Assembly: GCA_930367205.1 (NCBI GenBank)
Contig: OV884009.1
Coordinates: forward strand, 86,635,189-86,699,188
DNA length: 64,000 nucleotides
Direction: 5' to 3'
Source: Acanthosoma haemorrhoidale
Lineage: Eukaryota; Arthropoda; Insecta; Hemiptera; Acanthosomatidae
The notes under the pieces are model-generated. The model was not told the DNA's origin. It did no database searches and was given only the letters and a program-made list of their open reading frames with translations. A program made the translations under genes and the position numbers. Shown here one piece after another: positions 1 to 11,840 of the stretch (positions are counted from its first letter, which is position 1; each line of letters begins with the position of its first letter).

Positions 1-2740
1 TAATCACCAAGCCAGCAAGTCCCCTAAGAACCCCTCCCTCCAAGTTTCTACCTGCTTTCTCTTAGGTTTGTAAACAAACCTATCCCCGGTTTTTCATTGA
101 CTTGTTTTTGGTAAGCGACAGTTATCCGTAGATCTTGGATAGTTAGTGGTGATAGCAATTACTTTACTTCCAGCACTCCTGGAAGGTCCTCCTGCATTGC
201 CTTAATGTTTAAACCGATGGATAATCGCATAGGATATTTCCCCCAGCTTTTACTCTTAACTGCGTTAACTCCACTCCCGTGGCCTATCAGAAGAATTTTT
301 CAACGCATCTCCTTAAAATTATCTTGAAATTTTAAATAAAAATAATCTCTGGTAATAAAATATCAGCGGTTGTATGCTGTGGAAGTATGTGTATGTTTAC
401 AATGCCTTTAAGAAATGAAGCCTGCTGCTCGTTACAAATAGATCCACCGGCCTCTGACAGTCGATTTCAAGTCACCAAATACCGGATAGAAAGGAGTTTT
501 GGAACTACCGTTTTGGAAATATCAGCAGTATCCTTCACCCAAAATCCGCAGTTACATAGCCCCATACCAATTAGCGCGTATCAAACGTGTAAATAAGGAT
601 GAACTGGAGGCAAAATACAGCCATCCCTTTCCCGGAGCCAGTAGAAGAATCTCTGACAAGGGAAGCACCGAAGGGTTCGAACCTTTCAGATGGATACTGG
701 ACTTCCAGTTGGTCAGTGCCACTGCCAATATCCTACCGGAAATAACCATCAAACTCTCATATCCGACATCACACAATCTAAAACGAAACAATACTGAACA
801 TCGCGTTGCCAAATGACCCTAAAATGGAGAGACGTAGGTTAGTAAAAATTACAATGATTTGGCTAATAAAGAATACAGAAAACTTTGTTATGAAGAATCC
901 TATGTTGACAACTGCACTCACAACTATCATTGGTCAGACAGTAAAAATATTGAAATCACCATCGTTTCAATTGAGATAATTTAACGACTACACTTACGGA
1001 AATATTTCCAGGAATCAAATTAGGATCAGCTGAAACCATGTGAAGTGTGTGTGGTTGAGTGAGTTTGTAATTAACATATTTATCCTTGCATCCCTTCCAG
1101 TCCTATCGCGTGACCCTCTCTCCTCTAATCACACAGTGGAACGGTATGTAGTACATAACTGACTGTGGTACTTGACTAGACTTAAGTGGGAAAGTTGTGA
1201 GTGGTTACCAGTATGTAGTCGATTCGAGCCGCCCCCTGCTGCCCAACGGTCCCTGTGTTACATAGCTTGTGCTATGTCAATCAGTAGTATGATGATAGTG
1301 CATATATACCATAAAAAAATAAAATAAGCCAATAACTTTTTCATTGCACAGCTGTAAACTATTCGAAAATCCCTTCAAAAATTAAACAAACAAAAAGAAA
1401 AAAGTTATGCCTAGTTAAAGATTTTTTATGTTTTTTTTTTTTTTTTTTTGGGGGGGGGTTAAGCAAAAGAAACCAAAAGTGAATATGGTGGATTTGGTTA
1501 TTAATATCCCATAGTTTAGTTCTGGCATCGAAGAAAAATAAGAAAAAAAATTATGTGTTCTGAAAGTTGGTATAGTGATTAAGGGGAGTATACATACTAA
1601 AAGTCCTTGAGGGTGGAGGGTGAGTGCGACGGGGGGGGGTTAATATATATATAAGTCAATGTTTTGGGTTTTCTCAAATAATTGGCTAGTAATTTTAGCT
1701 AGACATATTTTATACACAAAATTTAAGTACTTAATTGCCTATAAAACCGTTTCTATTAATTTTTTTCGATGAAATAATGCTTTAGGAGATAGTGAGCGTA
1801 AAAAAAACAGGAGTGTTCACAATTTTTGTTAAAACGAAACATTTTTAATGAATACACCAATACTAGTAAAGTGAATAGCGCTGTGTACCTGTAACATAGA
1901 AGTATATAACAACCTCAGTAACTAGTATGTACACATGAGCATGAATGAAGTAGTTTGTTTACTCACCGGTATCCTATCATCATCAAAGGTATTTTTCTTC
2001 TCCTTGCTCCCGAAATCAATGTAAAAAAATTCTTCATCTTCGTGTGGTATACCGTTGGTACATGTTCAATGGAAGTTGCAACAAAGCAAGTGAGCATGGA
2101 ATTTTCCAGTTTTCCAGCGTCCACAGTTGAACAGTGACAAAAATGGATTTTGGGATTGTGTCAGGAGCAAGTGGGTCTTTCGGTGTTTTTGGATGTAATG
2201 ATCTATCATCTTCTCGGGCCTACCCTAACTGCTCCGGTGACACATGGTTATTAAGCCACTCTTGGACTTGTAACGACGAGTTTTGTACTGCCGAGCCTTT
2301 TGTTGGCGGTAGTGATGCAAGATCGTTCTTCATCTTGGTCGATAACTGAAGAAATGAATGAGTAGTTGCTCAAATCATGTCCGTTACCATGCATTTCTTT
2401 TACCTCCCTTCTGGGAATCTCCAACAACATATTCCTAAGCGGTGAACGCCTTGTTGTGGCCATTCGGTGGTGGATTAATGAATACAGAAATTTCACAGCA
2501 CTTTTAGTATTCGCTGATTCACAAACAAGATGCATGAAACCCTTCGATTCTGGAATACCTTTTGCTTTTGATGTGTTCTGTGACACGAGTCTTTACATCA
2601 TCTATAATACATTTGGTATGCTGGTGTAAATATACCAGCTAGAATAAGGTTCAGTTGCTTAGATCCTCAACAACTATTTGCCTAAGTGGTAATAGTTCAA
2701 CAACTCCTAGTTTGCCGATTTATCCGACAGAGGGAGCTTT
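1..2740. other. Intergenic, no gene recognised
   Basis: Mixed-composition, mostly AT-rich DNA. Open frames of up to about 110 codons occur on both strands (for example around 500-815 and 2250-2590), but they overlap antiparallel frames, show no recognisable motif and have no codon-bias signal, so I do not call them. A long T-run followed directly by a G-run lies near 1431-1459, and another G-run lies near 1630. A GGTTCGAACCC-like tRNA B-box appears on the minus strand near 676-688 without a convincing A-box. Confidence 0.6.
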
Positions 2741-2744
2741 TTAA

Positions 2745-3490
2745 AAACTTTTGATATCTCTCGGGGGAAGAGGGTGTGCTGGAGTGATACCAAGCAAGGA
2801 TAAGGAGTCATATGAAGCATCCGGTTGTATTAGTCCACCGAAGATAGTATTGGACGGTGTCGGGTTGCCACTAGGGGAGTGCCTAATCACTCTAGCCCTG
2901 GTGACAAGTGCGGATTGTTGTAATTTACCACATGGACCATTGTTCCATGTCGGCGTTAATATCTGACTCCATTTTATGATAGGTATGTGTCCCGACAATA
3001 CACTATGTTCAAGAGAAGAGGTACAGAGGTTTCATAAAGAATAAGACCAGTTTTCAGAGTTCGGGCGGGAGATCGGCAGCGTAACAGGTACAAGTCGGCA
3101 GAGGGTCTGCAAAGAGGCTAAAAGGCAAGGTGCCAGATGCAGAGGCAATGAGGAGTGAGTGGGTGACGAGGAGTCTAATAGACTGACTTCCAGGGCCAAG
3201 TGGCCCTGGCGTAAAGCGACACCAAGTAACAGCGGATGAAGAGAGAGTAGACTGAGTGGGATTTTGGGCTAGCAGCCCCGGGATTAAATACTGTTCCTGC
3301 TTGGTGGGGGAAGCGTACAAGTGAGGAAATGCGCACACCTGCGACCCATTACGTGCCCCTCGAACCCTAAGGGACTGTTTACGACTCTTTATGGCATGTC
3401 AGGTGGCCCACGGCTTTTAGGTCGGTAGACCTGGCTGTTTTATGGCTGCCCTCTGCCGACCCTTTTAGTTTTATGACTGCCGGTCCTGCG
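2745..3490 (-). other. GC-rich block with promoter-like motifs, possible decayed LTR-type repeat
   Basis: This stretch is clearly more GC-rich than its flanks. On the minus strand it holds a TATTTAA box (3284-3290) followed about 30-35 nt downstream by TCAGTC (3255-3250), which fits the arthropod initiator TCAGT. That TATA plus initiator layout suits a Pol II core promoter such as the U3/R part of an LTR retrotransposon. I could not find paired LTR ends, a primer-binding site or a gag/pol frame, so the LTR reading is inference only. Confidence 0.3.
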
Positions 3491-6314
3491 CATGATTTAT
3501 TGCTTAAATGTTGATTTACATCTAATTAGAATACATTACATATACACCAGAGTATAGGGTGATTTAACACTTATGTAGTTAGCGGTCGCTACAGACGGGA
3601 TTTGGATTTTTTGCATTACTTTGCTAGTTATAACTTTATGACTAATGAGTATTACTTTTCATATTTCCTTTAGCGTTAAAGGTAATCTAGTCGTAACTAG
3701 CGTTATATGTTACATGCACAAATACTACAAACAATAATATACAAAATATACATATAATGCCAACAAGTGCTTTATTTTCTCATGTCTTAGTCTGTCTTAC
3801 AAATAAAACATTTTTTTTTACTCATCCTATGAATCATAATAACTAATTGATTTACTCTGCAAAACTAGAAATAACCTACTCAAAAACAATTTAAGAAATG
3901 TACCACCCTTATTTGATTTTTTAACGGCTGGTAGCGTGGTCATTTGTTTTTAGATGGGCGCCATGTAAGCAGACCTTGACCTCAAACAAATACACTGCAA
4001 TGTTGAATGTATTTATCAACTTGGTGAAAATTACACGCTCGTCGTATTTTTCCACTAACCTCGCTTGACGGTAGTCGTCGATAGTTTTTACTCAGATGAA
4101 ATTAACTAGGAGGGTGAACCCTCGAATGTTAAGACGGATGGTTTGGGTACCGGTGTTTAAAAAAAATACTTAATTCATTATATTTTATATATAGCAGATA
4201 CTGGTGTTGTTATATGCTTCTATGTTATATTCATACTACGTTTTTCAATTTACCAGTATTGGTGTGTTTATTATAAACCTTTTGCTTTGTCCTATATTAG
4301 TTAATATTTAGTTTTCTCATTAATAAATTAGATTAAATAATATACCTCGCTATCTCCTAAACCATTGAGACAACAGAAAAAATGAATGGGAATAGTTTTA
4401 ATGGAAATTTTATGTACTTTATGTTTGTATATATAGCACGTTTTACTTTTGCTTAAATCACTAGTTTGCTTGATATTTGAGAAAAATCCAGAAAAATTGA
4501 CCTTTAAACCCCCCACCCTCAGGGAATTTTTATATGTTGTACAGATAAATTCCCCCAACACCTGTACTAAATTTCAAAACTACATTAATTTTTGTTTCTA
4601 ATCGTCAGATTTTGGCCTTCGTTGCCTAAACTATTTGTCATTCATAGCAAACTTAATCCTCTAGGATGGATAACCGTTCCAAAAATCACATGAAGATAAG
4701 TTTTGTTTTCGGAATTTATTCAAAAATACTTTATTTCAAAATAGGATAGGAATTAAACGATTTTAATAATGAAACGCTACTAAGTCTTTTGAAATATGCA
4801 TTTTATTGAACATTACTGAACGAACCATTTTCTAATTCAAGTATGAAAGGTCTAAAACCTAACCAGCTCATTCAGAAGGACTACCAAAGAAACACTCCTA
4901 TATAAAAATCATTAAGACAAATAAATTAGTTTATTTAAGTTATTAATATCTATAGTAAAATATCAAATTCAAAGTGGTGTTTTAAATCGTTTAAAAGTTT
5001 CCTATTCCGTTCAAATAACTTCCACTGGAGCTGAAACTGTCACCTAACAGTTTATTCAAAACAAAACCATTTAAAAAAGTTATAGTGAAAGAAGGTTTTT
5101 GTATAAAGTACCGTATAGAACTTGTTGCATTAACCTCCTATTAAGCTTATTGTAATTTTATGTTTTTGTAAAATTCTCCAGGCATTCGCAGAGTGTGAAT
5201 AGAAGTCGAGTAAAGCGAATATACGATCGAAGGTTTTCTAAAAATTAACAAAATAGTACATTTATTTTTCAAAACCGCTGATGAATTAGCAATACTTAGA
5301 CAAGAAAGTTTATTCTTTCCCAGCAATTGTTATTTTAATATCATGAAAAAAATCATTATTTTAGAAGCGGCGAGAAAAGAATAAATGTACCATTTTCCTT
5401 AATTTCACAAAAATATATGGATTAAATACGCTTAACTGATACACATGTAGTGTTATACTTTTTAACCCATTTTCCCTCACCTCGCCTTTATTTAATCATG
5501 CAGTCCACAACTAAATATTGTTTTTCTTGACTTGACTACCGTTTTTTGTAGATTTGTTAATAAATCAATAAATGTTTATTTGTATTCCGCAGGATCCACT
5601 AAATCCTCTTCACAGTTGAACTGTAAAAACTCAATCGCGTGAAGAAGGGGAGGGGATCAGTTACACAAATCAAAGAATTTCCTAGTCGGTGCCTTTGTTC
5701 GGCCAAAAAAAGAAGCCCCAAGAGTCAAAATCGGTCAAATTTCGCCAATTAATTCCGAACCTCATCCCCTTCTTGCTTATTGTGTCGCAGATTTATCATA
5801 AAGTGTGTTCGACTCTAAAAATCGATCGGGGTGAAACCGAATAAAAAATAGAGTCTAAGCCTAATCAACTGCAGTTTTATGTTTCAATCGTTTGGCACGT
5901 TAGTAAATATTTTATTTTTATAAAACCACTTTTTTTGACATAAAAACCCCGATTTTCACCACCTCAACTCAATTTTTTAAACCCATTTTCCTAACGAGTG
6001 TTAAATTTACTGTAACAACAGGGTGCTTTTATCTTTGAAAATATACTTCTAGGCTAGTAGCTGCTCAAATTTTATTGAATATTTGAAATTCAAGTTTCTG
6101 ATAAACGTTAACAACTTTTCCTGAAATATATCCGTAAATTGTCAAAGTACCTAAAAAAAACAACAACTTCAAAACCTTGATTTTCAAATGAGCTTTCGAG
6201 TCGTATACTTAAAATTGTGATCCCGATTTAAATTGAATGATAAATGTAATTGAGAATGTTATTCTTTGAAACCGCTGTGATTTGTTTAAAAGTAGAAATG
6301 CATTTATTCATCGT
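3491..6314. other. AT-rich spacer, nothing recognised
   Basis: Long AT-rich stretch with no open frame above about 80 codons, no tRNA-like boxes and no inverted repeat that I could see. It is the target region in which LINE copy A inserted at its right edge. Confidence 0.6.
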
Positions 6315-6326
6315 TCTAGTCATTAT
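6315..6326 (+). repeat. Left target-site duplication of LINE copy A
   Basis: The 12-mer TCTAGTCATTAT occurs here directly before the LINE 5' end and again at 11019-11030 directly after the LINE 3' end. The perfect match fixes both ends of copy A and shows insertion by target-primed reverse transcription. Confidence 0.85.
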
Positions 6327-6678
6327 AGTTTTTGCGCATGCGCTACTTTCTGAAACACCTCTCAACATCGCTCGTCCTTCAAATACTCTATTCTACCATT
6401 TTTAGGCCACAGTACAACCAAAATATTGTTCTACCAGGCAACTTACGTGAGCTGGTCACGAGGGAGCCCTCAAGACGTAAGTAAATCGCTTATTACATTT
6501 GTGTAGAACAAAAGTGAAAGTGAAATCGGACCGAGAAGTCGGCCATTTCGGGAAGCATTTGTCATAGCGCCATTCGGATCGTTCACTAACGTCGCACAAT
6601 TATAATCTCTGAGCCGCTACGTTCTGGTGGCTCAGAGCCAAGACCCGTGACTCGTGAATGCGTTTCTATCAGCAGTTA
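6327..6678 (+). promoter_or_regulatory. LINE 5' UTR with likely internal promoter
   Basis: The element begins AGTTTTTGCGCATGCGC. The palindrome GCGCATGCGC (6334-6343) matches the NRF-1/Erect-wing consensus; copy E has GCGCATGCAC at the same place. LINE 5' ends of this clade carry their own Pol II promoter, so a factor site this close to the first base is plausible, but that is inference. A 9-bp stem-loop lies further down: CTCTGAGCC at 6607-6615 pairs with GGCTCAGAG at 6629-6637. Copy E keeps the stem (10 bp) with a different loop. Confidence 0.55.
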
Positions 6679-8016
6679 ATGTCAGCAGAAAATAAAAAAA
6701 AAAACGTACAAGGTCGTTGGGACCTACCCCCACTCCGTCGCCGGTCAAACGTAAGCCGCGGCGATCTAACCGAAACATAGCCCGTGAAAACTCTTCAGCT
6801 CCCAGCAGCTCTATGGAGGAGCTACCATCACTACCATCACTACCTAGCACATCAAAACAAACAGCAACAACCACTCATGAGTCTCCGTTTTTCACACCCA
6901 ATAGCTACGAGGTGTTGAAAAATATCGAAATAGAGGACATGGACTCTACACAAACACCCACACAGCCCAAGCCACCAGCAATATTCATACGTAACATCAG
7001 TAATTTTAAATTACTATGCACCCAACTAAATAAAATTGTAGGTACAGGAAAATACACTTGCCTCAATCGGTCCCGGGACACAAAAGTATCTCCGGACACT
7101 CCCGAAACATACCGAACAATAATTAAATACTTAGAAGAAACTAAGGCCGATTTTCACACATACCAATTAAAGCAAGAAAGATCACTGCGGGTAGTGATTA
7201 GAAACCTGCATCCCACTACACCAGCGGACGAGATAGAGAAGGAGCTATTAAGCCTAGGATACAAGGTTCGCCAAATTACCAATGTGCTCCGTGAGGAAAG
7301 AAAATAAAATAATGCAAGCACCAAGATACCACTGCCCTTATGCTTTGTGGAACTAGAGCGAACACCACGGAGTGGAAAAAATCTATGAGGTCACCCACTT
7401 GTATTACACAAGAGTACAGGTCGAAAAGCCTTACCCGAAACACGATATAGTACAATGTCATAATTGTCAGGCATATGGGCACACCAAATCATACTGCTAC
7501 CACCCTCCTATGTGTGTAAAGTGCAGTAGGCAGCACAAAAGCGAATTGTGCAAGAAGCCCCTAAAATCACCTGCTGTATGCGTGCTCTGTCAGCAAGGCC
7601 ACCCGGCAAACTATAAAGGCTGTGGGGCCTATAGAATTCTGAAGTCCAGAAGCGAACAACGTCGTCGCCCAGAAGAAGAAACGCCAGCCACAGGTAGCCC
7701 AAGAAGCGCCCCCGCCAGAAGTTTGAGGCCTTCAGTATCTTTTGCTGACGCAGTTCTGAACAGAGAGCAGTCACAGGCATTGCCTACTCCTCCTCCGCAA
7801 GTTCTTCTTCCCCAGCACTCCGTTCATCCCAGCAACCAGCAAACTCAATCCCATCCTCAACCACACATCTCGCATATCCCGCCACCTTCAAGCTCTTCAG
7901 ATCTCACCAGCCTCTTAACCTCATTCCTTACAGAGATCAGAACCCTAATTACCCCTCGTATTTCCCTTCTTACAAATCTTGTCTCCTACCTTATCCCCGT
8001 TAAACAAAATCCATAA
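6679..8016 (+). pseudogene. LINE ORF1, gag-like zinc-knuckle protein, broken
   Basis: ORF1 proteins of Jockey elements bind the element RNA and form RNP particles. The likely start is ATG at 6679, followed within 12 bases by an 11-A run. At this run length the start is out of frame with the body; 9 or 12 A would be in frame. The body (about 6717-8016) has a basic Pro/Ser-rich N-terminus, a PRE_C2HC-like region (about 7150-7430) and three zinc knuckles: CHNCQAYGHTKSYC (CX2CX4HX4C), then CX2CX3HX4C, then CX2CX3HX6C (about 7455-7625). A Pro/Ser/Gln-rich tail follows. Damage: a GAA to TAA change near 7304-7306 and a +1 insertion near 7365, both seen by comparison with copy D. Confidence 0.85.
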
Positions 8017-10672
8017 GTGGATCCTTCCGACTCCTTAACCCTTCTCCTTTGGAATGCGAATGGTGTTCGCACCCACACTAACGAACTGACAGCATTACTC
8101 CATGACAAAAACATCGATGTAGCTCTTATTACTGAAACAAGACTTACAAGTAAACGACCATTTACCGTTCGACAGTACCAGACTTATCGAACTGATCACC
8201 CAGATGGAAGAGCTCATGCAGGTACCGCTGTCATTGTCCATAACACCATATCCCATCACATAGTTCCTTTGGTAGCACATGATTTCCTTCAATCCACTGC
8301 AGTGTCAATCACCACCCTCACTTTTCCCCTTACTCTAGCATCAGTGTACTGCCCTCCCAATAAATCCATTTCCGATTCCCAATTCATCTCCTTTCTTGAC
8401 TCCATCGGGCATCGTTTCCTTGTGGGTGGGGACTTTAACGCAAAGCACCAGCACTGGGGCTCAAGATCCACAAATACACGAGGACGTGCTTTGCTGTCTG
8501 CACGCACACGGAGACATTGCTCCACTATCTCTCCTGACACAGCTACCTATTGGCCATCAGACCCCAACCGAAATCCAGATCTCCTTGACTTTTTCTTCTG
8601 CAATAGTTTAGGAACACTAAACTATTCACACAAGCGCCTCGATGACCTCTCCTCCGACCATAGCCCCTTATTATTAACCATTTCCCTAAATCCAATTCAC
8701 AAACTGCCACCTCCTTCATTTATTAGGGGCCCAGTTGACTGGGACCACTTCCATCAGATTCTTACAGACTCTATAGACCTCAAAGTACCTCTGAAAACAT
8801 CCCAAGACCTAGATGATGCAGTGCATTCCTTCACTACTCTGATCCAGAGGTCGGCCTGGGAGGCATCGTCACCTCATCGTCACCTAAAAATTCACAATCA
8901 AAATCCTTTACCTCAGTATCTCAAAGACCTAATCAAATCCAAACGCCACTCCAGAACAGTGTGGCAAAGATCCCAACACCCTGCTGATCGTCGCTCATAC
9001 AATCAGTACTGCAGGCTTGTAAAACGGCAATTGGCATCCTTCCGTTCCGATTCTTGCAATTCCTATCTCTCCTCCCTGTCTACCAGGGACAACTCCCTGT
9101 GGAATGTAACTAAGAAAATCCTAAAATATCATCTTGTTTCACACCCACTCCGTCGTGATGACGGGTCCTGGGTGGCTTCGGATGGCGAGAGGGCGGAGGA
9201 ATTTGCACTGCATCTTTCCCGTACTTTCACTCCTCATCTTACTCCTCAAAACAATAATCACCGTCCAACTGTCGAAGATTTTCTCACTTCACCTATCCCT
9301 CTCTCACTACCACCAAATGCCCTCTGAGGTTAAATATCTTCTGAAAAAATTACCTTACCGAAAATCTCCAGGATATGATCTCCTTACTCCTTGAATCCTC
9401 CAACAACTTCCTCTTAAAGCCATAATCTTCCTAACATATATATATCTATATATAATTGCATTATCCGAACGACGCACTTTCCTCTCCTCTGGAAACATTC
9501 CATTATTGTCCTATTCGCCAAACCCGGCAAACCACCCAATGACGCCTCATCTTACCGTCCAATTAGTCTACTCCCTATCCTCACAAAAATTTTTGAAAAA
9601 CTCCTATTAAAACGCCTACTTCCAATTGTTGAATCCAAAAACCTTTACCCTACTCACCAGTTTGGTTTCCGCCAACGACATTCCACAGCTCAACAAGGCC
9701 TTTGCGTTGTATTGCACTGCTGCCTTTCTGGACATAGCTCAAGCTTTTGACAGGGTCTGGCACGCAGGTTTGCTTTACAAACTCAAAGGAAATTTACCGC
9801 AAACCCTATTCCTAATCCTACAATCCTACCTTTCAAACCGTTTCTTCCAAGTCCGCTGTGGTTTAGAATATTCTAACTACTATCCCATTAAAGCAGGAGT
9901 TCCACTGGGCAGCGTCCTGGGTCCCATCCTCTATAATCTATACACTGCTGATGTCCCCTCTAGTACCAATACCTTCTTGGCAACATTCGCAGATGACACT
10001 GCAGTCCTGTCAACCCATCCAGACCCTGATATAGCATCCCAAAACCTTCAAAAACACCTTGACGAGATCGAGTATTGGTGCAACTAATGGCGAATCAAAG
10101 TCAATAAAGGAAAATGTTCCCACATAACCTTTACCCTCTGCCGCAAGTCCTGTCCGCCAGTCTTTTTAAATTCAATTCCTCTCCCTGTGTCTGAGACAGT
10201 ACGGTATTTAGGCTTCCATCTCGACAAAAGACTGACATGGAACCCACACACGAGACTAAAAAGACAAGAACTAAACAGACGCATTGGACACCTGTACAGA
10301 CTACTTCGAAGGACATCCCACCTCTCAATAGAAAACAAACTACTTATTTACAAGGTTATACTTAAGCCAATCTGGACATACGGAATAGAGCTATGGGGGA
10401 CAGCAAAAAAGTTGAACATCAAGCGCATCCAAACCTTTCAATCAAAAGTCCTAAGAACAATAGTAAATGCCCCTTATTACGTCAGCAACAAAACCCTTCA
10501 CAATGATCTGAATATACCCTATATTCTTGAACTCATCCCTTCCAAGTTCATTAAATTCCATGGTAACCTATCCAACCACCCTAATTCCCTAGCACAGTCA
10601 TTGCACTGCACCTCTCATCCCTATAATCCTCCTCGGAGACTTAAACGGCAGTGGCCTTGTGACCTGCTATAA
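8017..10672 (+). pseudogene. LINE ORF2, AP endonuclease plus reverse transcriptase, broken
   Basis: ORF2 nicks target DNA and reverse-transcribes the element RNA from the nick. It begins right after the ORF1 TAA with a GTG codon, perhaps a decayed ATG. The endonuclease domain (about 8035-8690) shows LLLWNANGV, TETRL, the catalytic GGDFNAKHQHWGS and SDHSPLLL. The reverse transcriptase follows: SSYRPISLLPIL near 9547, the palm motif FLDIAQAFDRVWHAG near 9730, GSVLGPILYNLYTAD near 9910 and the catalytic FADDTAV near 9987. The C-terminus ends in RRLKRQWPCDLL at about 10672. Damage relative to copies F and G: a short deletion with frameshift near 9318, a TGA near 9393, a TA-rich insertion near 9435-9450, a deletion of about 30 bp near 9708 and a TAA at about 10086. 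Confidence 0.88.
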
Positions 10673-11018
10673 ATAAGTGACAGTGGGAGTCCTGGCAATG
10701 GCCAGTTTTTCTAATAATGTCCTGAGCGTCTGTGGCTCTCGTGCTCTTGGTCAGCCTCCGCTGGCTCTTATCCAGTGACGCGGCTGGCGTAGGGGCGTGG
10801 GGGACTCCCCAGGACTCCGCTTCCTCCTTCGCATGCGAGGGAGGTGACAACCATGTGGACTTGGGGGCCTCTGGGCTGTTTGTAAATATTGTATGAATGA
10901 GCGAGTGAATGATGAATTGTAAATATGGTATGAATGATGACACTTATCTCAATTACTCATTGCCTAATAAAAGGCAGATTGTAATTTTATCTTAATAAAT
11001 TGTTGTTCTCTCTCTCTC
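10673..11018 (+). other. LINE 3' UTR
   Basis: The 5' two thirds is GC-rich and the last 120 bp is AT-rich. The end block (TATTGTATGAATGAGCGAG, then AGGCAGATTGTAATTTTA, then AATAAA) is the signature found in many solo copies in this window. The copy ends in AATAAATTGTTG and a TC-rich tract that merges with the TSD. A different copy, at 15.7 kb, ends in a clear poly(A). Confidence 0.8.
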
Positions 11019-11030
11019 TCTAGTCATTAT
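11019..11030 (+). repeat. Right target-site duplication of LINE copy A
   Basis: TCTAGTCATTAT, identical to 6315-6326. It is preceded by a TC dinucleotide tract that could be part of the element tail or slippage at the junction. Confidence 0.85.
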
Positions 11031-11734
11031 GAGAATCATCATTGATTCTAATAATCACGAGGTCATTGAACTATTAAGTTATGTCTAACAATCCATTAAG
11101 CATATATGTATTTTTTTTTTTCAAGTAAATAAATGAATCTCTAGATTAGGGACGGCCACTTTCTCAAGATGTACAGTGGCCTTTCGATGCGAGGGTTCAA
11201 TACCCTCACCGCATAGGTATATGATACTTCTGGTTTTTCCTCAAGGGAAGTTGAAAATGCTCACTAGATAGTTCATAAAATTTTACAACAACACTATTAT
11301 TACTATTACCAAAACCTAGTCACTAAAAACCCATCATAAATATATATCCACCTAAAACTCAAAGCCTCTAGCTCTCCCCGTGAAACAAGGTCTCGCTTAC
11401 CCCGACTACCCTGCTCACAGATCTGCGGCTTTCTCGTCAGTTCATTCACCTTTCGGAGCTCTAAAGTTCCATCAATCCTTCATTCTTCTTCCCTCTAAGT
11501 TTTCAAATTCAGTTTCCTATCAATCCACCACTGTTTAACTATTTTGAAAGTTATCTCAAATTATATATTAGCATTATAATGTTTTTTTTTCTGATTTGTT
11601 TTATCACATAAGCTATTATGTGACATGTATTCATATGCCAGACTGGGATACATGATATTTATTATACTTATTATTAATCAGGGTATCAATAATTTTAGTT
11701 TCATACCCTACTCTGTATTATATTTTAACAATAA
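11031..11734. other. AT-rich spacer, possible degraded SINE
   Basis: No gene. Near 11185-11205 a GAGGGTTCAATACCCTC segment resembles a tRNA B-box with flanking T-stem, but no A-box is convincing upstream, so a SINE is only a possibility. Confidence 0.4.
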
Positions 11735-11840
11735 TAATTAATTAATGACCTACTATTATGGTTGTTGTGGATGGCTTCATTTTTAGCATTATTAGGGCCA
11801 TCAAATGAAAATAAAGTGCCAAACATGCTTAAAAGAAAAG
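11735..11840 (+). repeat. Dispersed repeat V, copy 1
   Basis: Shares with four other places in the window an ATTAATGACC-type start, a GGTTG/GGATGG core and TTTTATTTTTAGCATTATTAGGGC followed by ATCAAA-like sequence (matched in pieces, diverged). No coding content. The family is not recognised. Confidence 0.5.

Larger units (their letters stand above)
6327..11018 (+). mobile_element. Jockey-clade non-LTR retrotransposon, copy A, near full length
   Basis: About 4.7 kb with the full LINE layout: a 5' UTR of about 350 bp, ORF1 (a gag-like protein with zinc knuckles), ORF2 (AP endonuclease plus reverse transcriptase) directly downstream, and a 3' UTR of about 345 bp ending in AATAAA motifs. Perfect 12-bp TSDs flank it. 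The 5' end matches copy E base for base over the first stretch, so it is a true end and not a truncation. Both ORFs carry stops and frameshifts, so this copy is dead. Placement in the Jockey clade rests on the three-knuckle ORF1, the endonuclease motifs and the FADD box. The exact family within the clade is not identified. Confidence 0.9.

Noticed and set aside
1431..1459. Regulatory meaning of the T-run/G-run
   Set aside because: Simple homopolymers are common in such DNA and are prone to sequencing error.
2251..2586. 111-codon minus-strand frame overlapping plus-strand frames of 71 and 87 codons
   Set aside because: Antiparallel open frames in a GC-richer patch, no motif and no codon bias on either strand.
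10641..10943. Minus-strand 100-codon frame in the LINE 3' UTR, with similar frames in other copies (18105-18570, 42223-42534, 54238-54607)
   Set aside because: They recur only because the GC-rich 3' UTR itself is repeated; the frames differ between copies and are shadows.
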